From Hyphomicrobium sp. (GTDB taxonomy: Bacteria; Pseudomonadota; Alphaproteobacteria; Rhizobiales; Hyphomicrobiaceae), in contig RXJH01000007.1 of NCBI GenBank assembly GCA_003987725.1, positions 3,177-67,176 on the forward strand: a stretch of 64,000 nucleotides of DNA, written 5' to 3'. The translations under genes and the position numbers were made by a program. The notes under the pieces were generated by a model. The model was not told where the DNA came from, searched no databases, and worked only from the letters and a program-made list of their open reading frames with translations. Position 1 is the stretch's first letter. Every line of letters starts with the position of its first letter. Of this stretch, positions 26,794 to 35,948 are shown one piece after another.

Positions 26794-27864
26794 GTGACAC
26801 CCATTGCGTTTATCGAGCCCAAGAAGCCAGACTTCAACCGCATCCAAGAGCTTCTCTCTCAGTCCGACCTGGAAAACCACTGGTCGAACTTCGGTCCGGT
26901 ATGGCAACGCCTCAAGTCATTCATTGAAATTCGACTAAAACTCCCGTCGTCCAGGGTTGCAATCCCGTGCGCGAGCGGTACGCAGGCGCTGACTGCGGCC
27001 GCCGCGATCACAGCTCGCAATCCGGCAGACAAGCCGTGGCTCGTTTCGGCTTTCGGCTTCCGTTCGACAATCATCGGTCCCTTTGCCGATGCCAGGATCG
27101 TTGACTGCGATACAGGGGGCGTGCTGTCGATCGAGGAGGTAACGCGTCTTGATCCGTCTACATTCGGCGGTATCGTTGTGACGAACCCATTCGGACTGTG
27201 TTCCGATTTTTCCGGGCATCTTCGCCTGGCAAGATGCCTCGAAAAACCCTTGATACTCGATAATGCGGCCGGTTTCGATTCGATTGATCGTTCCGATCAC
27301 GCCGGCGTACTCGAGTGTCTCAGTCTTCACCACACGAAGCCTTTTGGTTTTGGAGAAGGTGGGTGTCTCATTGTTGACGCCGAACTCGAGACGAGGGCGC
27401 GCGCCGCAATAAATCTAGGCTACGGTCAATTCACCACGGAAAGTGCACGCTACTGCGGCAACGGCAAGCTCTCTGAGCCGGCAGCGGCCTTCATACTTAG
27501 CCGGCTTGAAAGCGAAAACTCATGGGTGCCGTCTTACCGGACCGAGCTGATGCGACTGTCGCGCTTGGCATCCCAGTTGGACATTCCCCAGCTTCAAGAA
27601 CCTCCACATCCCTCGACAAGCGTTTACGGTCAGCTGGCTCTTCTCGCGGATTGCGACGTCACCTCCGATGAGCTGTCGTCCAATGTTGTAACGCTGCGGA
27701 AGTACTATCCACCCTTGTCGGCGAATGCGCCCGTCGCCAACGCAATATACCGGCGTATCGTCAACCTCCCTGCACATCCCGGCATGGCGTCTATTTCAGA
27801 TCGTGAAATAGAGGAGTTGCTCTTGCGATTTTGCTGCAGTGCCAAGACGCGAGCTCTCGTATGA
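26794..27864 (+). CDS. DegT/DnrJ/EryC1-family PLP-dependent protein
   Basis: About 356 aa from the GTG at 26794 (GGGGA upstream); another GTG at 26767 and an ATG at 26524 are in frame, and the start is uncertain. DegT features are VAIPCASGTQALTAAA (phosphate-binding Ser/Thr), LILDNAAGFDS, and SLHHTKPFGFGEGGCLIV, where the Lys would hold PLP. These proteins usually transaminate nucleotide-linked keto sugars. The usual 'EDxAQ' is LDNAA here. It is followed by a glycosyltransferase and an acetyltransferase-like gene, so surface sugar modification is likely. Confidence 0.78.
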   Translation: MTPIAFIEPKKPDFNRIQELLSQSDLENHWSNFGPVWQRLKSFIEIRLKLPSSRVAIPCASGTQALTAAAAITARNPADKPWLVSAFGFRSTIIGPFADARIVDCDTGGVLSIEEVTRLDPSTFGGIVVTNPFGLCSDFSGHLRLARCLEKPLILDNAAGFDSIDRSDHAGVLECLSLHHTKPFGFGEGGCLIVDAELETRARAAINLGYGQFTTESARYCGNGKLSEPAAAFILSRLESENSWVPSYRTELMRLSRLASQLDIPQLQEPPHPSTSVYGQLALLADCDVTSDELSSNVVTLRKYYPPLSANAPVANAIYRRIVNLPAHPGMASISDREIEELLLRFCCSAKTRALV

Positions 27865-27889
27865 GCTTGATTGCGTAATCAATGATCCC

Positions 27890-28894
27890 ATGCGACCCGA
27901 CATCAGCATTGTGATTCAGACCTATAATCATGCTCCATTTATCCGGGAGTGCCTGCAATCTGTCGTCGATCAGGAAACGGATTATCGAATTGAGATCCTG
28001 GTCGGCGAGGACGGTTCAACTGATGGAACGGCAAAGATCGTCGATGATTTCGCGTGCCTCCATCCCGATATCGTGCGCGTCTTCCACCGCGACAGGGGAG
28101 ATGTCATCTACGCAATGGGACGACCAACAGGACGCTCTAACCTGTTGAAGACGATAGCCGCGGCCTCTGGTCGGTATCTCGCGATCCTCGATGGTGATGA
28201 CTTCTACACAGATCCTCGCAAGCTCGAGCTGCAGGGGCGTATGCTTGATGCAGATCCGACGTTGTCGGCATGCTGCCACGCCTTACTTTCTGTTGACGAG
28301 GCTGGGAACGTGAAAGGGAGTGAGTGGACCCGCCCGACGCTGCCGATGGAATACGCCATTGATATCGCCGCGGGCAGGCACTCTCACGTTGCGACGTTTC
28401 TCTCCCGCAACAACTTCGGAGTTGTTCCGCATTGGTTCAGGGAACTGCCGTACGCTGACTGGCCGCTTCTGGTGCTGCGGGCTGGAACGGGCCGAATTGG
28501 GTATTTAGCTGGCACCTTCACGGCGTATCGTGTGCATCCTGGCGGTATGTATTCAGGAGCGACCAGGATTCGACGTGTTGAGGCGAGCAGGCGGACGGCC
28601 GCGGTCTTCCGGCGCAATTGGCCCGATAAGGCCGTGGCGCAAGCAGCTGTCGACCGGGAGTTCCGAGCACTACTTAGGTTGGCTCCTCGGCGTCGGGCTG
28701 CGGGCCAGCATCGGGCATCGCAGATGGCTCTAGCGAGAGCATGGGCGATCATTAAAGCCAACGAACACCGTCCGTCGGGCAAGCAGTGGGTACGTTTTCT
28801 TGCCGAGGGAGCAAAACAACGCTTCTGGTACGGGCCATTCCCAACTGCTCAATCACACAAACAGAAGAATTTTCGTTGCGAGGACCGCTCATGA
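27890..28894 (+). CDS. Glycosyltransferase family 2 protein
   Basis: A 334-aa GT-A enzyme. DISIVIQTYNHAPFIRECLQSV is the nucleotide-binding start, then ILVGEDGSTDGT and ILDGDDFYTDPRK (the D-x-D metal site). The start is the ATG at 27890; a GTG at 27839 would overlap the upstream gene. It probably adds a sugar to a surface glycan. It overlaps the next gene by ATGA. Confidence 0.87.
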   Translation: MRPDISIVIQTYNHAPFIRECLQSVVDQETDYRIEILVGEDGSTDGTAKIVDDFACLHPDIVRVFHRDRGDVIYAMGRPTGRSNLLKTIAAASGRYLAILDGDDFYTDPRKLELQGRMLDADPTLSACCHALLSVDEAGNVKGSEWTRPTLPMEYAIDIAAGRHSHVATFLSRNNFGVVPHWFRELPYADWPLLVLRAGTGRIGYLAGTFTAYRVHPGGMYSGATRIRRVEASRRTAAVFRRNWPDKAVAQAAVDREFRALLRLAPRRRAAGQHRASQMALARAWAIIKANEHRPSGKQWVRFLAEGAKQRFWYGPFPTAQSHKQKNFRCEDRS

Positions 28895-29550
28895 AAGTCG
28901 TTTTGTTCGGCAACCGCGAATTCGCGAGCCTCGCTTGGTACGTACTCTCGCACGACAGCCCCCATGAGGTGGTAGGCTTCACTGTCGATGAAGCTTATCT
29001 TACCGACGCAACCCACCACGGCTTGCCCGTTGTGCCGTTCGAGCAGGTCGAACAATTTTTCTCACCGCTGGAGACGCGCATGTTGCTGCCAATCGGCCCA
29101 CATGACGCCAATAGAGTTCGCCAGCGTAAGTATCTCCAAGCCAAGAGCAAGGGCTATGAGTTCATCAGCTATGTTTCAAGCCGCGCGATAACCTGTCCAG
29201 ATCTCGATGTTGGCGAATGCTCCATGATCTTCGACGGGGCAATCATCCAGCCCTTCGCCAAGATCGGTACGGGAGTGATCATCCGCAGCGGGTGTCACGT
29301 TTCTCATCATGTCGAGATAGGTGATTTCAGTTTTCTTGCGGCTCAGGCCGTAACTGGCGGCATGACCAAGATAGGGTCTCATTGCTTTCTCGGCTTGAAC
29401 AGCATCGTCATTGATAACATTAATGTGGCCGAGCTTTGCACTATTGGAGCAGGTGCGGTCGTGACGGCGGACACTTCGGAAAACGGCATATACGTCGGCG
29501 CGCCAGCGCGGCGTCGGCCCCGGCCGACTGATGAGGTCAGTTCTCCTTGA
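28891..29550 (+). CDS. NeuD-like left-handed beta-helix acyltransferase
   Basis: About 219 aa. The N-terminal part (MKVVLFGNREFASLAWYVLSHDS) is the Rossmann-like PglD/NeuD domain. The C-terminal hexapeptide repeats (GTGVIIRSGCHVSHHVEIGDFSFLAAQAVTGG..IGSHCFLGLNSIVID) form a left-handed beta helix with the likely catalytic His in HHVEIGD. Such proteins O- or N-acetylate sugars. The ATG at 28891 overlaps the glycosyltransferase stop (ATGA). Confidence 0.85.
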   Translation: MKVVLFGNREFASLAWYVLSHDSPHEVVGFTVDEAYLTDATHHGLPVVPFEQVEQFFSPLETRMLLPIGPHDANRVRQRKYLQAKSKGYEFISYVSSRAITCPDLDVGECSMIFDGAIIQPFAKIGTGVIIRSGCHVSHHVEIGDFSFLAAQAVTGGMTKIGSHCFLGLNSIVIDNINVAELCTIGAGAVVTADTSENGIYVGAPARRRPRPTDEVSSP

Positions 29551-29657
29551 GCTGGCCGAGGCTCTGGTATTCCTGAGTTCGGCGCCTTCCACTCCGGCCG
29601 CGCTCGTATTTCGCGTAAAATTTCGTTTGCGTTAAACAGACAAAGGTTTCTAGCCTG

Positions 29658-29945
29658 CTATCGAAACAGCGAGCCGAACCACGACGGCGGCTGCGCACAT
29701 TCGATACGATAGAGAAGTCCCGGCTTCAGGATGAATTCTCCGGTCCGAAGGGCGTCAACGTCGAAATCTCCATTCTGTCGGCGAGGCGCGATGCCGGCAA
29801 AGACATAACTCCGACCAAAATCGTCGACGACAGACTCCGGAATTTGCCGGTTCGCGTAGAGCCCGACAGATTGGCCGGTCGGCTTCACGTCATACAGCAT
29901 GAAATATTCGATGGGCCGACCCTGCTGCCGCGGCGCGAACGGCAT
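29658..29945 (-). CDS. Conserved hypothetical protein
   Basis: A 95-aa protein (IEYFMLYDVKPTGQSVGLYANRQIPESVVDDFGR, ending PPSWFGSLFR) with no signal peptide. I do not recognise a characterised function. It converges with the NeuD-like gene and is divergent from the two-component system. Confidence 0.55.
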   Translation of the reverse strand: MPFAPRQQGRPIEYFMLYDVKPTGQSVGLYANRQIPESVVDDFGRSYVFAGIAPRRQNGDFDVDALRTGEFILKPGLLYRIECAQPPSWFGSLFR

Positions 29946-30270
29946 GGCTTTTCCTCCTACGTCACTAGCGCGCTCGTGCGCTTTTTCTTAGTCCACCGCC
30001 GGCGCCGCGTACGAAGCGGACAACGGGCGCGGCGTATGTTCTTGAACTCTCCGCAAAGCCATCCGATCAATCGATCGCGCGATCCGGGCATGGTGCACTG
30101 CACCGTTAGGGTTTGGGCCTTCTGGCGGCGAGCACCCATGCGCAGCAACGACACATCATTCGGCAGCCTGGCGCAATTCTGGGCAAGTGCCCGAGTAGTG
30201 AATCGAGGGCAATGGAACTAGAGTAGAAGTACGGGAGCTTTTATCGCCACATCTCCTCGGGGACCGTGCC
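29946..30270. other. Region upstream of the MASE1 kinase
   Basis: About 325 bp without a gene. It includes CTAGAGTAG (30218-30226), the same half-site found upstream of the permease at 32558-32575. Confidence 0.5.
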
Positions 30271-31905
30271 ATGCTTCAGGCGCTTGCGCGAAACAGCGCA
30301 CGAGAAATGCCCGCCCTGAGATACTTGGCGCTCGGCTTCATTTATCTTGCAGTCTACGTCGTCCTCGATTGGCTCAGCTTTGTCGATCCACTCGGCGCCT
30401 TCGGAGTGACGCCTTGGAATCCCACGACCGGCGCCAGCATCGCTTTGGTCTTGGCATTCGGTCGTGCCTTTATCCCGTGGCTGTTTATCGCGCCGTTGTT
30501 GGCCGATGGACTGTTGCGGCACTTCCCCTTGCCGATCCACACCGAGATCGGAGTCGTTGTGACGTTGGGAGGAACCTACACCGCAGCGACTTGGCTTCTC
30601 ACTCGTGCCGGCGCCGAGTTTTCGCGGGGGCTGCAGTCAAAGCGTGATTTGATATGGCTGTTGGGAACGGCGGCCGTCGCGGCGCTGGTGGCGGCCACAG
30701 GTTGCGTACTTCTGCTCGCTCTAACGTCGATCATCGGCATCGAGCAGATCACGAGAGGGATACTGGAGTGGTGGGTCGGCGACATGATCGGCATCACAGT
30801 GATGACGCCCTTTCTTCTGATCCTTCTTTCGGGGCGGCGTATTTTTCCTCCGACCCCCGAATTGGCACTACCGTTCGTGCTGATGCTCGGTTCGCTGGTG
30901 CTGATCTTCGGCTCGGCCGACAGCAACCGGTCCCAACTGTTTTACCTCCTGTTTCTTCCTGTTATTTGGATCGCGGTTCGCTTCGGGCTTGAAGCCGTGA
31001 CCGGCGCCCTCGTGACAGCTCAGGTATTGCTGATAATAGCGATCCAACTCTCAGCCCACAGCGATCTAAGCATCACAGCGCTGCAAATTCTGATGCTCGT
31101 TCTTGCACTGACTGGACTGATCGTCGGCATGCTCGTGACCGAGCAGCGCAACACTCAGCGCGAGCTATGGCTATATCGGGAAGCGCTCGCCCGCGTGTCG
31201 CGTGTCGGGACGCTCGGCGCACTAACCGCAGCGATCGCCCATGAGATCAACCAGCCACTGGCAGCGATCGGAAACTATGCCCGTGTCGGGCGGCAAGCTC
31301 TAAAGCGTGAACCCTTCGATCACGCTGCGGTAGCGCGCACAACCGAGCAAATCATCGAGCAAGTCGACCGCGCAGCATCAGTAATACACTGGCTCCGGGA
31401 ATTCATCGGCTCAGGAGCATCCCGGCCGGAGGTGGTTTCGGTCAATGAGCTTATCCGACGTCCGGAATCCGCATGCCGAGCCGATCTCGATGAGCACGGC
31501 ATCCGGCTCGAAACTCTTATTTCCCGCGACCTGCCAAGTGTGATGGTCGATCGCTTGCAAATAGAACAGGTCATTACCAACATCGTGAAAAATGCCGCGG
31601 AGGCAATCGCCGGAGTGGGCGCTGGCGATGGGCTCATTCAAATAGAAGCCGACATGGAAGGGGATAAGTTCATCGTAATATCGATCATCGACAATGGGCC
31701 TGGATTCGAGCCTATCCTCCTTGAGCGTCCGATTTCGCCGTTCACGACGACGAAGACCGAAGGCATGGGGTTGGGATTATCGCTCAGCCGCTCGATCATC
31801 GAGTCGCACGGCGGCCGAATGACATTGGGCGGCAATGGAGCGGGCGCGCGCGTCTCTTTCACCTTGCCGGCCGCTCGAACGTTACCGTCAGGTGCGATAA
31901 TATGA
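30271..31905 (+). CDS. Sensor histidine kinase with MASE1-type membrane domain
   Basis: A 544-aa kinase. Eight or so hydrophobic helices (about 10-295), typical of MASE1, sense an unknown signal. The kinase core starts with LGALTAAIAHEINQPLAAIGNYA (phospho-acceptor His), then NIVKNAAEAIAG (N box), IDNGPGFEP and GMGLGLSLSRSIIESHGG (G boxes). It ends overlapping the response regulator by ATGA. There is no PAS domain. An alternative start is the ATG at 30307. Confidence 0.9.
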   Translation: MLQALARNSAREMPALRYLALGFIYLAVYVVLDWLSFVDPLGAFGVTPWNPTTGASIALVLAFGRAFIPWLFIAPLLADGLLRHFPLPIHTEIGVVVTLGGTYTAATWLLTRAGAEFSRGLQSKRDLIWLLGTAAVAALVAATGCVLLLALTSIIGIEQITRGILEWWVGDMIGITVMTPFLLILLSGRRIFPPTPELALPFVLMLGSLVLIFGSADSNRSQLFYLLFLPVIWIAVRFGLEAVTGALVTAQVLLIIAIQLSAHSDLSITALQILMLVLALTGLIVGMLVTEQRNTQRELWLYREALARVSRVGTLGALTAAIAHEINQPLAAIGNYARVGRQALKREPFDHAAVARTTEQIIEQVDRAASVIHWLREFIGSGASRPEVVSVNELIRRPESACRADLDEHGIRLETLISRDLPSVMVDRLQIEQVITNIVKNAAEAIAGVGAGDGLIQIEADMEGDKFIVISIIDNGPGFEPILLERPISPFTTTKTEGMGLGLSLSRSIIESHGGRMTLGGNGAGARVSFTLPAARTLPSGAII

Positions 31906-32507
31906 AAATCGCCATCATTGATGATGATTTTGCCGTTCTAGATTCCTTGGGGCAGCTCCTCGCTGGAGCTGGACTCGATGTCTGCTCTTTTCAGTCTGCC
32001 GAGGCGTTCATGTCGGCTGCGGTCGAGAGCGATGTCAGTTGCGTCGTCTCGGACGTCCGGCTCCCCAACATGACGGGCATCGAATTGCATCATGAGATCT
32101 CTCAACGCTTCCCCAGCCTGCCGGTTATCTTGATTACCGGCCATGGCGATATCGCGATGGCCGTCGCCGCTGTGAAGAGTGGCGCGGTGGATTTCATCGA
32201 AAAGCCGTTCACGGACGAGAGGATCGTGACGAGCATCCAAAACGCTGTAGATATCGGAGCGCGCAAGAAGATCGACGCCGACATGCGCGCCGAATTTCGG
32301 GCCCGCCTCGCTGAGCTGTCTCCGCGCCAGAAGCAGGTGATGGATCATCTGCTGATGGGTCTTTCCAATAAGGAGATCGCTCTCCGGCTTGGGCTCAGCA
32401 CGCGCACGGTCGAGAACTACCGGGCTTGGGTGATGGAGAGAATGCGAACGCGGAACCTCGCTGAGCTTGTCAGGCTCGCGACATGGCTCGACGGATCGCG
32501 CAATTAG
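31902..32507 (+). CDS. FixJ/NarL-type response regulator
   Basis: A 201-aa regulator. The receiver has IAIIDDDFAVLDSL, VVSDVRLPNMTG (phospho-acceptor Asp) and FIEKPF. The C-terminal LuxR-type helix-turn-helix is LSPRQKQVMDHLLMGLSNKEIALRLGLSTRTVENYRAWVMERM. It is coupled to the MASE1 kinase by ATGA. The likely target is the downstream ethanolamine-type permease, since an AGAGTAG repeat is found before both transcription units. Confidence 0.92.
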   Translation: MKIAIIDDDFAVLDSLGQLLAGAGLDVCSFQSAEAFMSAAVESDVSCVVSDVRLPNMTGIELHHEISQRFPSLPVILITGHGDIAMAVAAVKSGAVDFIEKPFTDERIVTSIQNAVDIGARKKIDADMRAEFRARLAELSPRQKQVMDHLLMGLSNKEIALRLGLSTRTVENYRAWVMERMRTRNLAELVRLATWLDGSRN

Positions 32508-32837
32508 AATTCACGAGTGCTCGATGTCTTGAAGCTTGCGGCGTCGGGCCAGGCATCAGAGTAGTTCTACTCTAGTATCCGCTCCCTTCTATCGTTGTCA
32601 TTTGTCTGATGCAAAGCTGGCAATCTGCCGATGTTCAGTTTCGAATACTGAGCGGACGCACGAGATGGCATGCAGGGGGGAGCGCATGCACACAGGCCTT
32701 GACCGGCGCGAGCCCAGAAATTCCGCACTCTCTGCAATCTTCAACGCATTGCGGACCACGCCCTCCGGCGCGGGGTTTCATCCCATTTTGCTCCCGTCCA
32801 CGTCGCGGCCCGGCAAGTCTTACGATGGGAGAATGTC
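32508..32837. other. Region between response regulator and permease
   Basis: About 330 bp without a convincing gene, containing the inverted repeat at 32558-32573. Confidence 0.45.
32558..32573. promoter_or_regulatory. Inverted repeat, candidate response-regulator site
   Basis: AGAGTAG-TT-CTACTCT is an inverted repeat with 7-bp arms. The adjoining 9-mer CTACTCTAG occurs reversed as CTAGAGTAG at 30218-30226, upstream of the kinase. Confidence 0.5.
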
Positions 32838-34328
32838 ATGGAAGAGCAGGGCAGTTCTGGCGTCAGCTACGAAAAAGTAGGTGATGACTACTTCAAAGCC
32901 CGCGGCCTGCAACGCTACGCAGGTATCTGGTCGCTGTGGGCGCTCGGCGTCGGGGCGGTGATCTCCGGCCATTTCTCGGGCTGGAACTTCGGTTTCGGCA
33001 CCGGCGGCTGGGGCGGCATGCTGGTAGCGGGCGGCATTATCGGCGTCATGTATCTCGGTCTGGTGTTCAGCATCGCCGAGATGAGCCCGGCCTTACCGCA
33101 CACGGGCGCCGCCTATTCCTTCGCCCGCTCGTCGATGGGACCGTGGGGCGGCTTCATCACGGGGCTCTGCGAGAACGTCGAATATGTCGTGACGCCCGCC
33201 GTCGTCTGCTTCTTCATCAGCACCTACCTCAACGGCATTCTAGAAACCGCCGGCGTGGGCCACGTCTGGCCGCCGTTCCTATGGATAGGAACCTACATCG
33301 TGTTCCTGTTTCTCAATATCTTCGGCGTCGAGCTGTCGTTTCGGGTGACGCTGATCATCACGATCCTGTCGCTCGCGATCCTGGTCGTCTTCTGGTTCAG
33401 CGCCATTCCGCACATGGACTTCAACCGCTGGGCGCTCAACATCGGTCCCGATGGCAAGGAGCTTCCCGACGGCAACGGGCCGCTGTTCCCGTTTGGCTGG
33501 GAAGGCGTTCTCAAGACGCTTCCCTTCGCCGTGTGGCTGTTCCTCGCCATCGAGCAGCTGCCGCTGGCGGCGGAAGAATCGGTCGATCCCAAGCGCGACA
33601 TGCCAAAGGGCATCATCCTCGGCATATGCACGCTCATCGTCTCGGCCTTCATGATCGTGCTGCTCAACCCGTCCGTCGCCGGCGTCGGCACATTCAAACT
33701 GTCGACCTCGGGAGAGCCGCTGCTCGACGGCTTCCGCGCCATCTACGGCAGCAGCGCTGTGGTTCTGCTCGGCATCATCGCTCTGACCGGCCTGATCGCG
33801 AGCTTCCACACCATTCTCTACGCGATGGGGCGGCAAGTGTACTCGCTGAGCCGTGCAGGATACTTCCCGACGGCGCTTTCGGTCACCGGCCACAAGCTCA
33901 AGACGCCGTACGTGGCGATGATCTCCGGCGCGATCCTAGGCCTTGCCATCATGTTCATCGTCTTCATGACGGTCGGTGATGAGGCCATCGGCACGACGCT
34001 GCTCAACATGGCGGTGTTCGGCGCCATGTGCTCCTACATCCTGCAGGCGGTATCCTTCATCCTCCTACGGGTGAGAATGCCCCACATCGAGCGGCCGTAT
34101 CGCAGCCCGCTCGGCATTCCCGGCGCGGTTCTGACGATCATCATCGGTTCCGTGACGCTCTACTACCAGCTCGGCGACAGCACCTATCAGCAGGGCATCT
34201 ACTGGGTGCTTGCCTGGTTCGCGGTCGGCATCCTCTACTTCGCAGTCATCGGCCGGCACAAACTCATACTTTCGCCGGAAGAAGAGTTCGCCTTGTCGAA
34301 AGGGCAGTCCGAGTACAAGACCCACTGA
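32838..34328 (+). CDS. Ethanolamine-type amino acid/amine permease (APC family)
   Basis: A 496-aa membrane protein with about 12 helices. GIWSLWALGVGAVISGHFSGWNFGF and FAVWLFLAIEQLPLAAEESVDPKRDMPKG match ethanolamine permeases of the APC superfamily. It may import ethanolamine or a related amine. The start ATG follows ATGGGAGAATGTC. It follows the two-component pair and may be its target. Confidence 0.85.
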   Translation: MEEQGSSGVSYEKVGDDYFKARGLQRYAGIWSLWALGVGAVISGHFSGWNFGFGTGGWGGMLVAGGIIGVMYLGLVFSIAEMSPALPHTGAAYSFARSSMGPWGGFITGLCENVEYVVTPAVVCFFISTYLNGILETAGVGHVWPPFLWIGTYIVFLFLNIFGVELSFRVTLIITILSLAILVVFWFSAIPHMDFNRWALNIGPDGKELPDGNGPLFPFGWEGVLKTLPFAVWLFLAIEQLPLAAEESVDPKRDMPKGIILGICTLIVSAFMIVLLNPSVAGVGTFKLSTSGEPLLDGFRAIYGSSAVVLLGIIALTGLIASFHTILYAMGRQVYSLSRAGYFPTALSVTGHKLKTPYVAMISGAILGLAIMFIVFMTVGDEAIGTTLLNMAVFGAMCSYILQAVSFILLRVRMPHIERPYRSPLGIPGAVLTIIIGSVTLYYQLGDSTYQQGIYWVLAWFAVGILYFAVIGRHKLILSPEEEFALSKGQSEYKTH

Positions 34329-34367
34329 CGCAAACGAGACTCGTCTCGCTCAACCGCAACGAATGTT

Positions 34368-34401
34368 TCGGAACTCCGGCACTGGATCGCCGGGGTTCCG
34401 A
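34368..34401. terminator. Hairpin downstream of permease
   Basis: TCGGAACTCCGGC pairs with GCCGGGGTTCCGA (one G-T) around ACTGGATC. It has no T-run, so termination is only suggested. Confidence 0.45.
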
Positions 34402-34563
34402 GCATAGATTCTAGGAATGGCAGCGGACCCGCGGGACCGGCGTTCGAAGGGAAAGCGATATCAAGTGAGAGGCCTGAAACGTCGGATTCTTGCTCTTCAC
34501 AGACGTTAATCGTCGGCTGATCCCATAAGACCACCGCATCTCACGCGGGATAGATGAGCAGCG

Positions 34564-35145
34564 TCATCCCGAGGCAGCTAGCCGTTTAAGCAGCGGCTTG
34601 ACGACGACACCGAAAACCTTGGGATCGCCATAGGCTCGCGCCGAGAGCATCGCGCCATGAACGGTCGCCATGAAGGCTTCAGCTTCGACGCGCGGAGAAC
34701 CCGTGAGATGGAGACGGCCTCGCTGCGCTCCTCGCTCGAAGATCGACGTGAGCCAGGCCGACAGCGACCGAAAATGCGCCCTAACCTCGAGCGCAATCTC
34801 TTCGGGCAGCACGGGAAGCTCATTGGCAAGAAGGGCGCAAACGCAGAAGGGCAGGCTCGCGTCTTTGATGCAGGTCTCCCAGAAGCCCGCGTATTTGCGC
34901 AGGATGTCGGCCGGATCGGAGCTGTGGCGTTCCAATTCCGCGATGCCTGCTTCGACTTCCTCGCGGTAACGGGACACAAGGGTCCGAACGAGATCGACCT
35001 TGCTCGGAAAGTGATGGTGGATGCTCGCCTTACGAATGCCCACCACGTCGGCGATGTCCGCGTAGCTGAAGCCGTTGTAGCCCCCCGCAATCACGAGATT
35101 GCGAGCGCACGCCAAGATTTCGTCGGCGGTGGACAAGTCAGTCAT
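34564..35145 (-). CDS. TetR/AcrR-family regulator
   Basis: A 193-aa regulator. The N-terminal helix-turn-helix is YADIADVVGIRKASIHHHFPSKVDLVRTLV, the TetR signature. The C-terminal ligand domain is typical. It lies 139 bp downstream of a membrane gene on the same strand, which has a 24-bp palindrome upstream. Confidence 0.9.
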   Translation of the reverse strand: MTDLSTADEILACARNLVIAGGYNGFSYADIADVVGIRKASIHHHFPSKVDLVRTLVSRYREEVEAGIAELERHSSDPADILRKYAGFWETCIKDASLPFCVCALLANELPVLPEEIALEVRAHFRSLSAWLTSIFERGAQRGRLHLTGSPRVEAEAFMATVHGAMLSARAYGDPKVFGVVVKPLLKRLAASG

Positions 35146-35284
35146 AAGGAAGATCCACCTTCTAGTACCTGGCGATGATCTCGCCGATGCCCTTGCTGCT
35201 GTCTGTCGCCAAGGCTGTCATGGGCAAATCGCGATTCATTTCGATCACTCATTTCTTTCGCAGATCACGCCGTCCGTGTCGCTA

Positions 35285-35794
35285 TCAGGTTGCCCCACGA
35301 TTGGTGCCATATCGTTGCAGACGTGCTTGCCTGCGCAGGTAGATGATTTGGGCCGTCAGGCCGACGATGAGAAATGCAAGCAGGGCGCCCTGAGCTCCGA
35401 GAAGGATAGGTGATTTAAGGTCTGTCACGAGCGGATGACCGTCCGGCACGCGACGCAGAATCTCGGTGATAGTCGGCAGCATCAGCAGAAATGCAGTCAG
35501 TGTCAGACTGCTCGTCTCAACGTAGCTCTTTGCACCGCTGCGCCCGGGTAGCCACGCGACTCCATAGCCAACAAGCAGCAGCACGAGCGTGACACCGGCA
35601 ATGCCGTAACTGATCGGCTCATGCGCTATGAGACCAACGCTGGCGGCCCCGATCAGCATCGACGCAAAGTAGACACCACCTGCCGTCGAGCTCGGCACGA
35701 TCCGACCATGACGGGCAAACATATAAACTGCGGCTGGAATGGCCGGCAGGCTGCCGAGTGTGTGTACCCAGCCAAGAGGGGAGATTCCAAACAT
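35285..35794 (-). CDS. DUF2306-like membrane protein
   Basis: A 169-aa protein with four to five hydrophobic helices. LGWVHTLGSLPAIPAAVYMFARHGRI near the N-terminus and GGVYFASMLIGAA resemble DUF2306-type membrane proteins, function unknown. A palindrome at 35871-35894 upstream suggests TetR control. Confidence 0.6.
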   Translation of the reverse strand: MFGISPLGWVHTLGSLPAIPAAVYMFARHGRIVPSSTAGGVYFASMLIGAASVGLIAHEPISYGIAGVTLVLLLVGYGVAWLPGRSGAKSYVETSSLTLTAFLLMLPTITEILRRVPDGHPLVTDLKSPILLGAQGALLAFLIVGLTAQIIYLRRQARLQRYGTNRGAT

Positions 35795-35870
35795 GCCGAG
35801 TTCCTTTCCAAAATGTTCAAAACCAAGAGCGGTCTGGCGGCGGTTAGTTGCGGAAGGGCATTATGGGTTT

Positions 35871-35894
35871 TGTCTACCTTCTAATAGGTAGACA
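35871..35894. promoter_or_regulatory. 24-bp palindrome, candidate TetR operator
   Basis: TGTCTACCT-TCTAAT-AGGTAGACA: perfect 9-bp arms with a 6-nt spacer, located 77 nt before the membrane gene start. A weak half-match, ACCTTCTAGTACCT, lies next to the TetR start (35157-35170). Confidence 0.65.
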
Positions 35895-35948
35895 GTCAAG
35901 TCGCTTTAACTCCGCCAAAGTTCACGCGGCATCCAGACGGATACCGAG

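Noticed and set aside
32936-33979. 347-codon frame in another phase of the permease gene
   Set aside because: Arg/His-rich shadow overlapping a well-supported permease.
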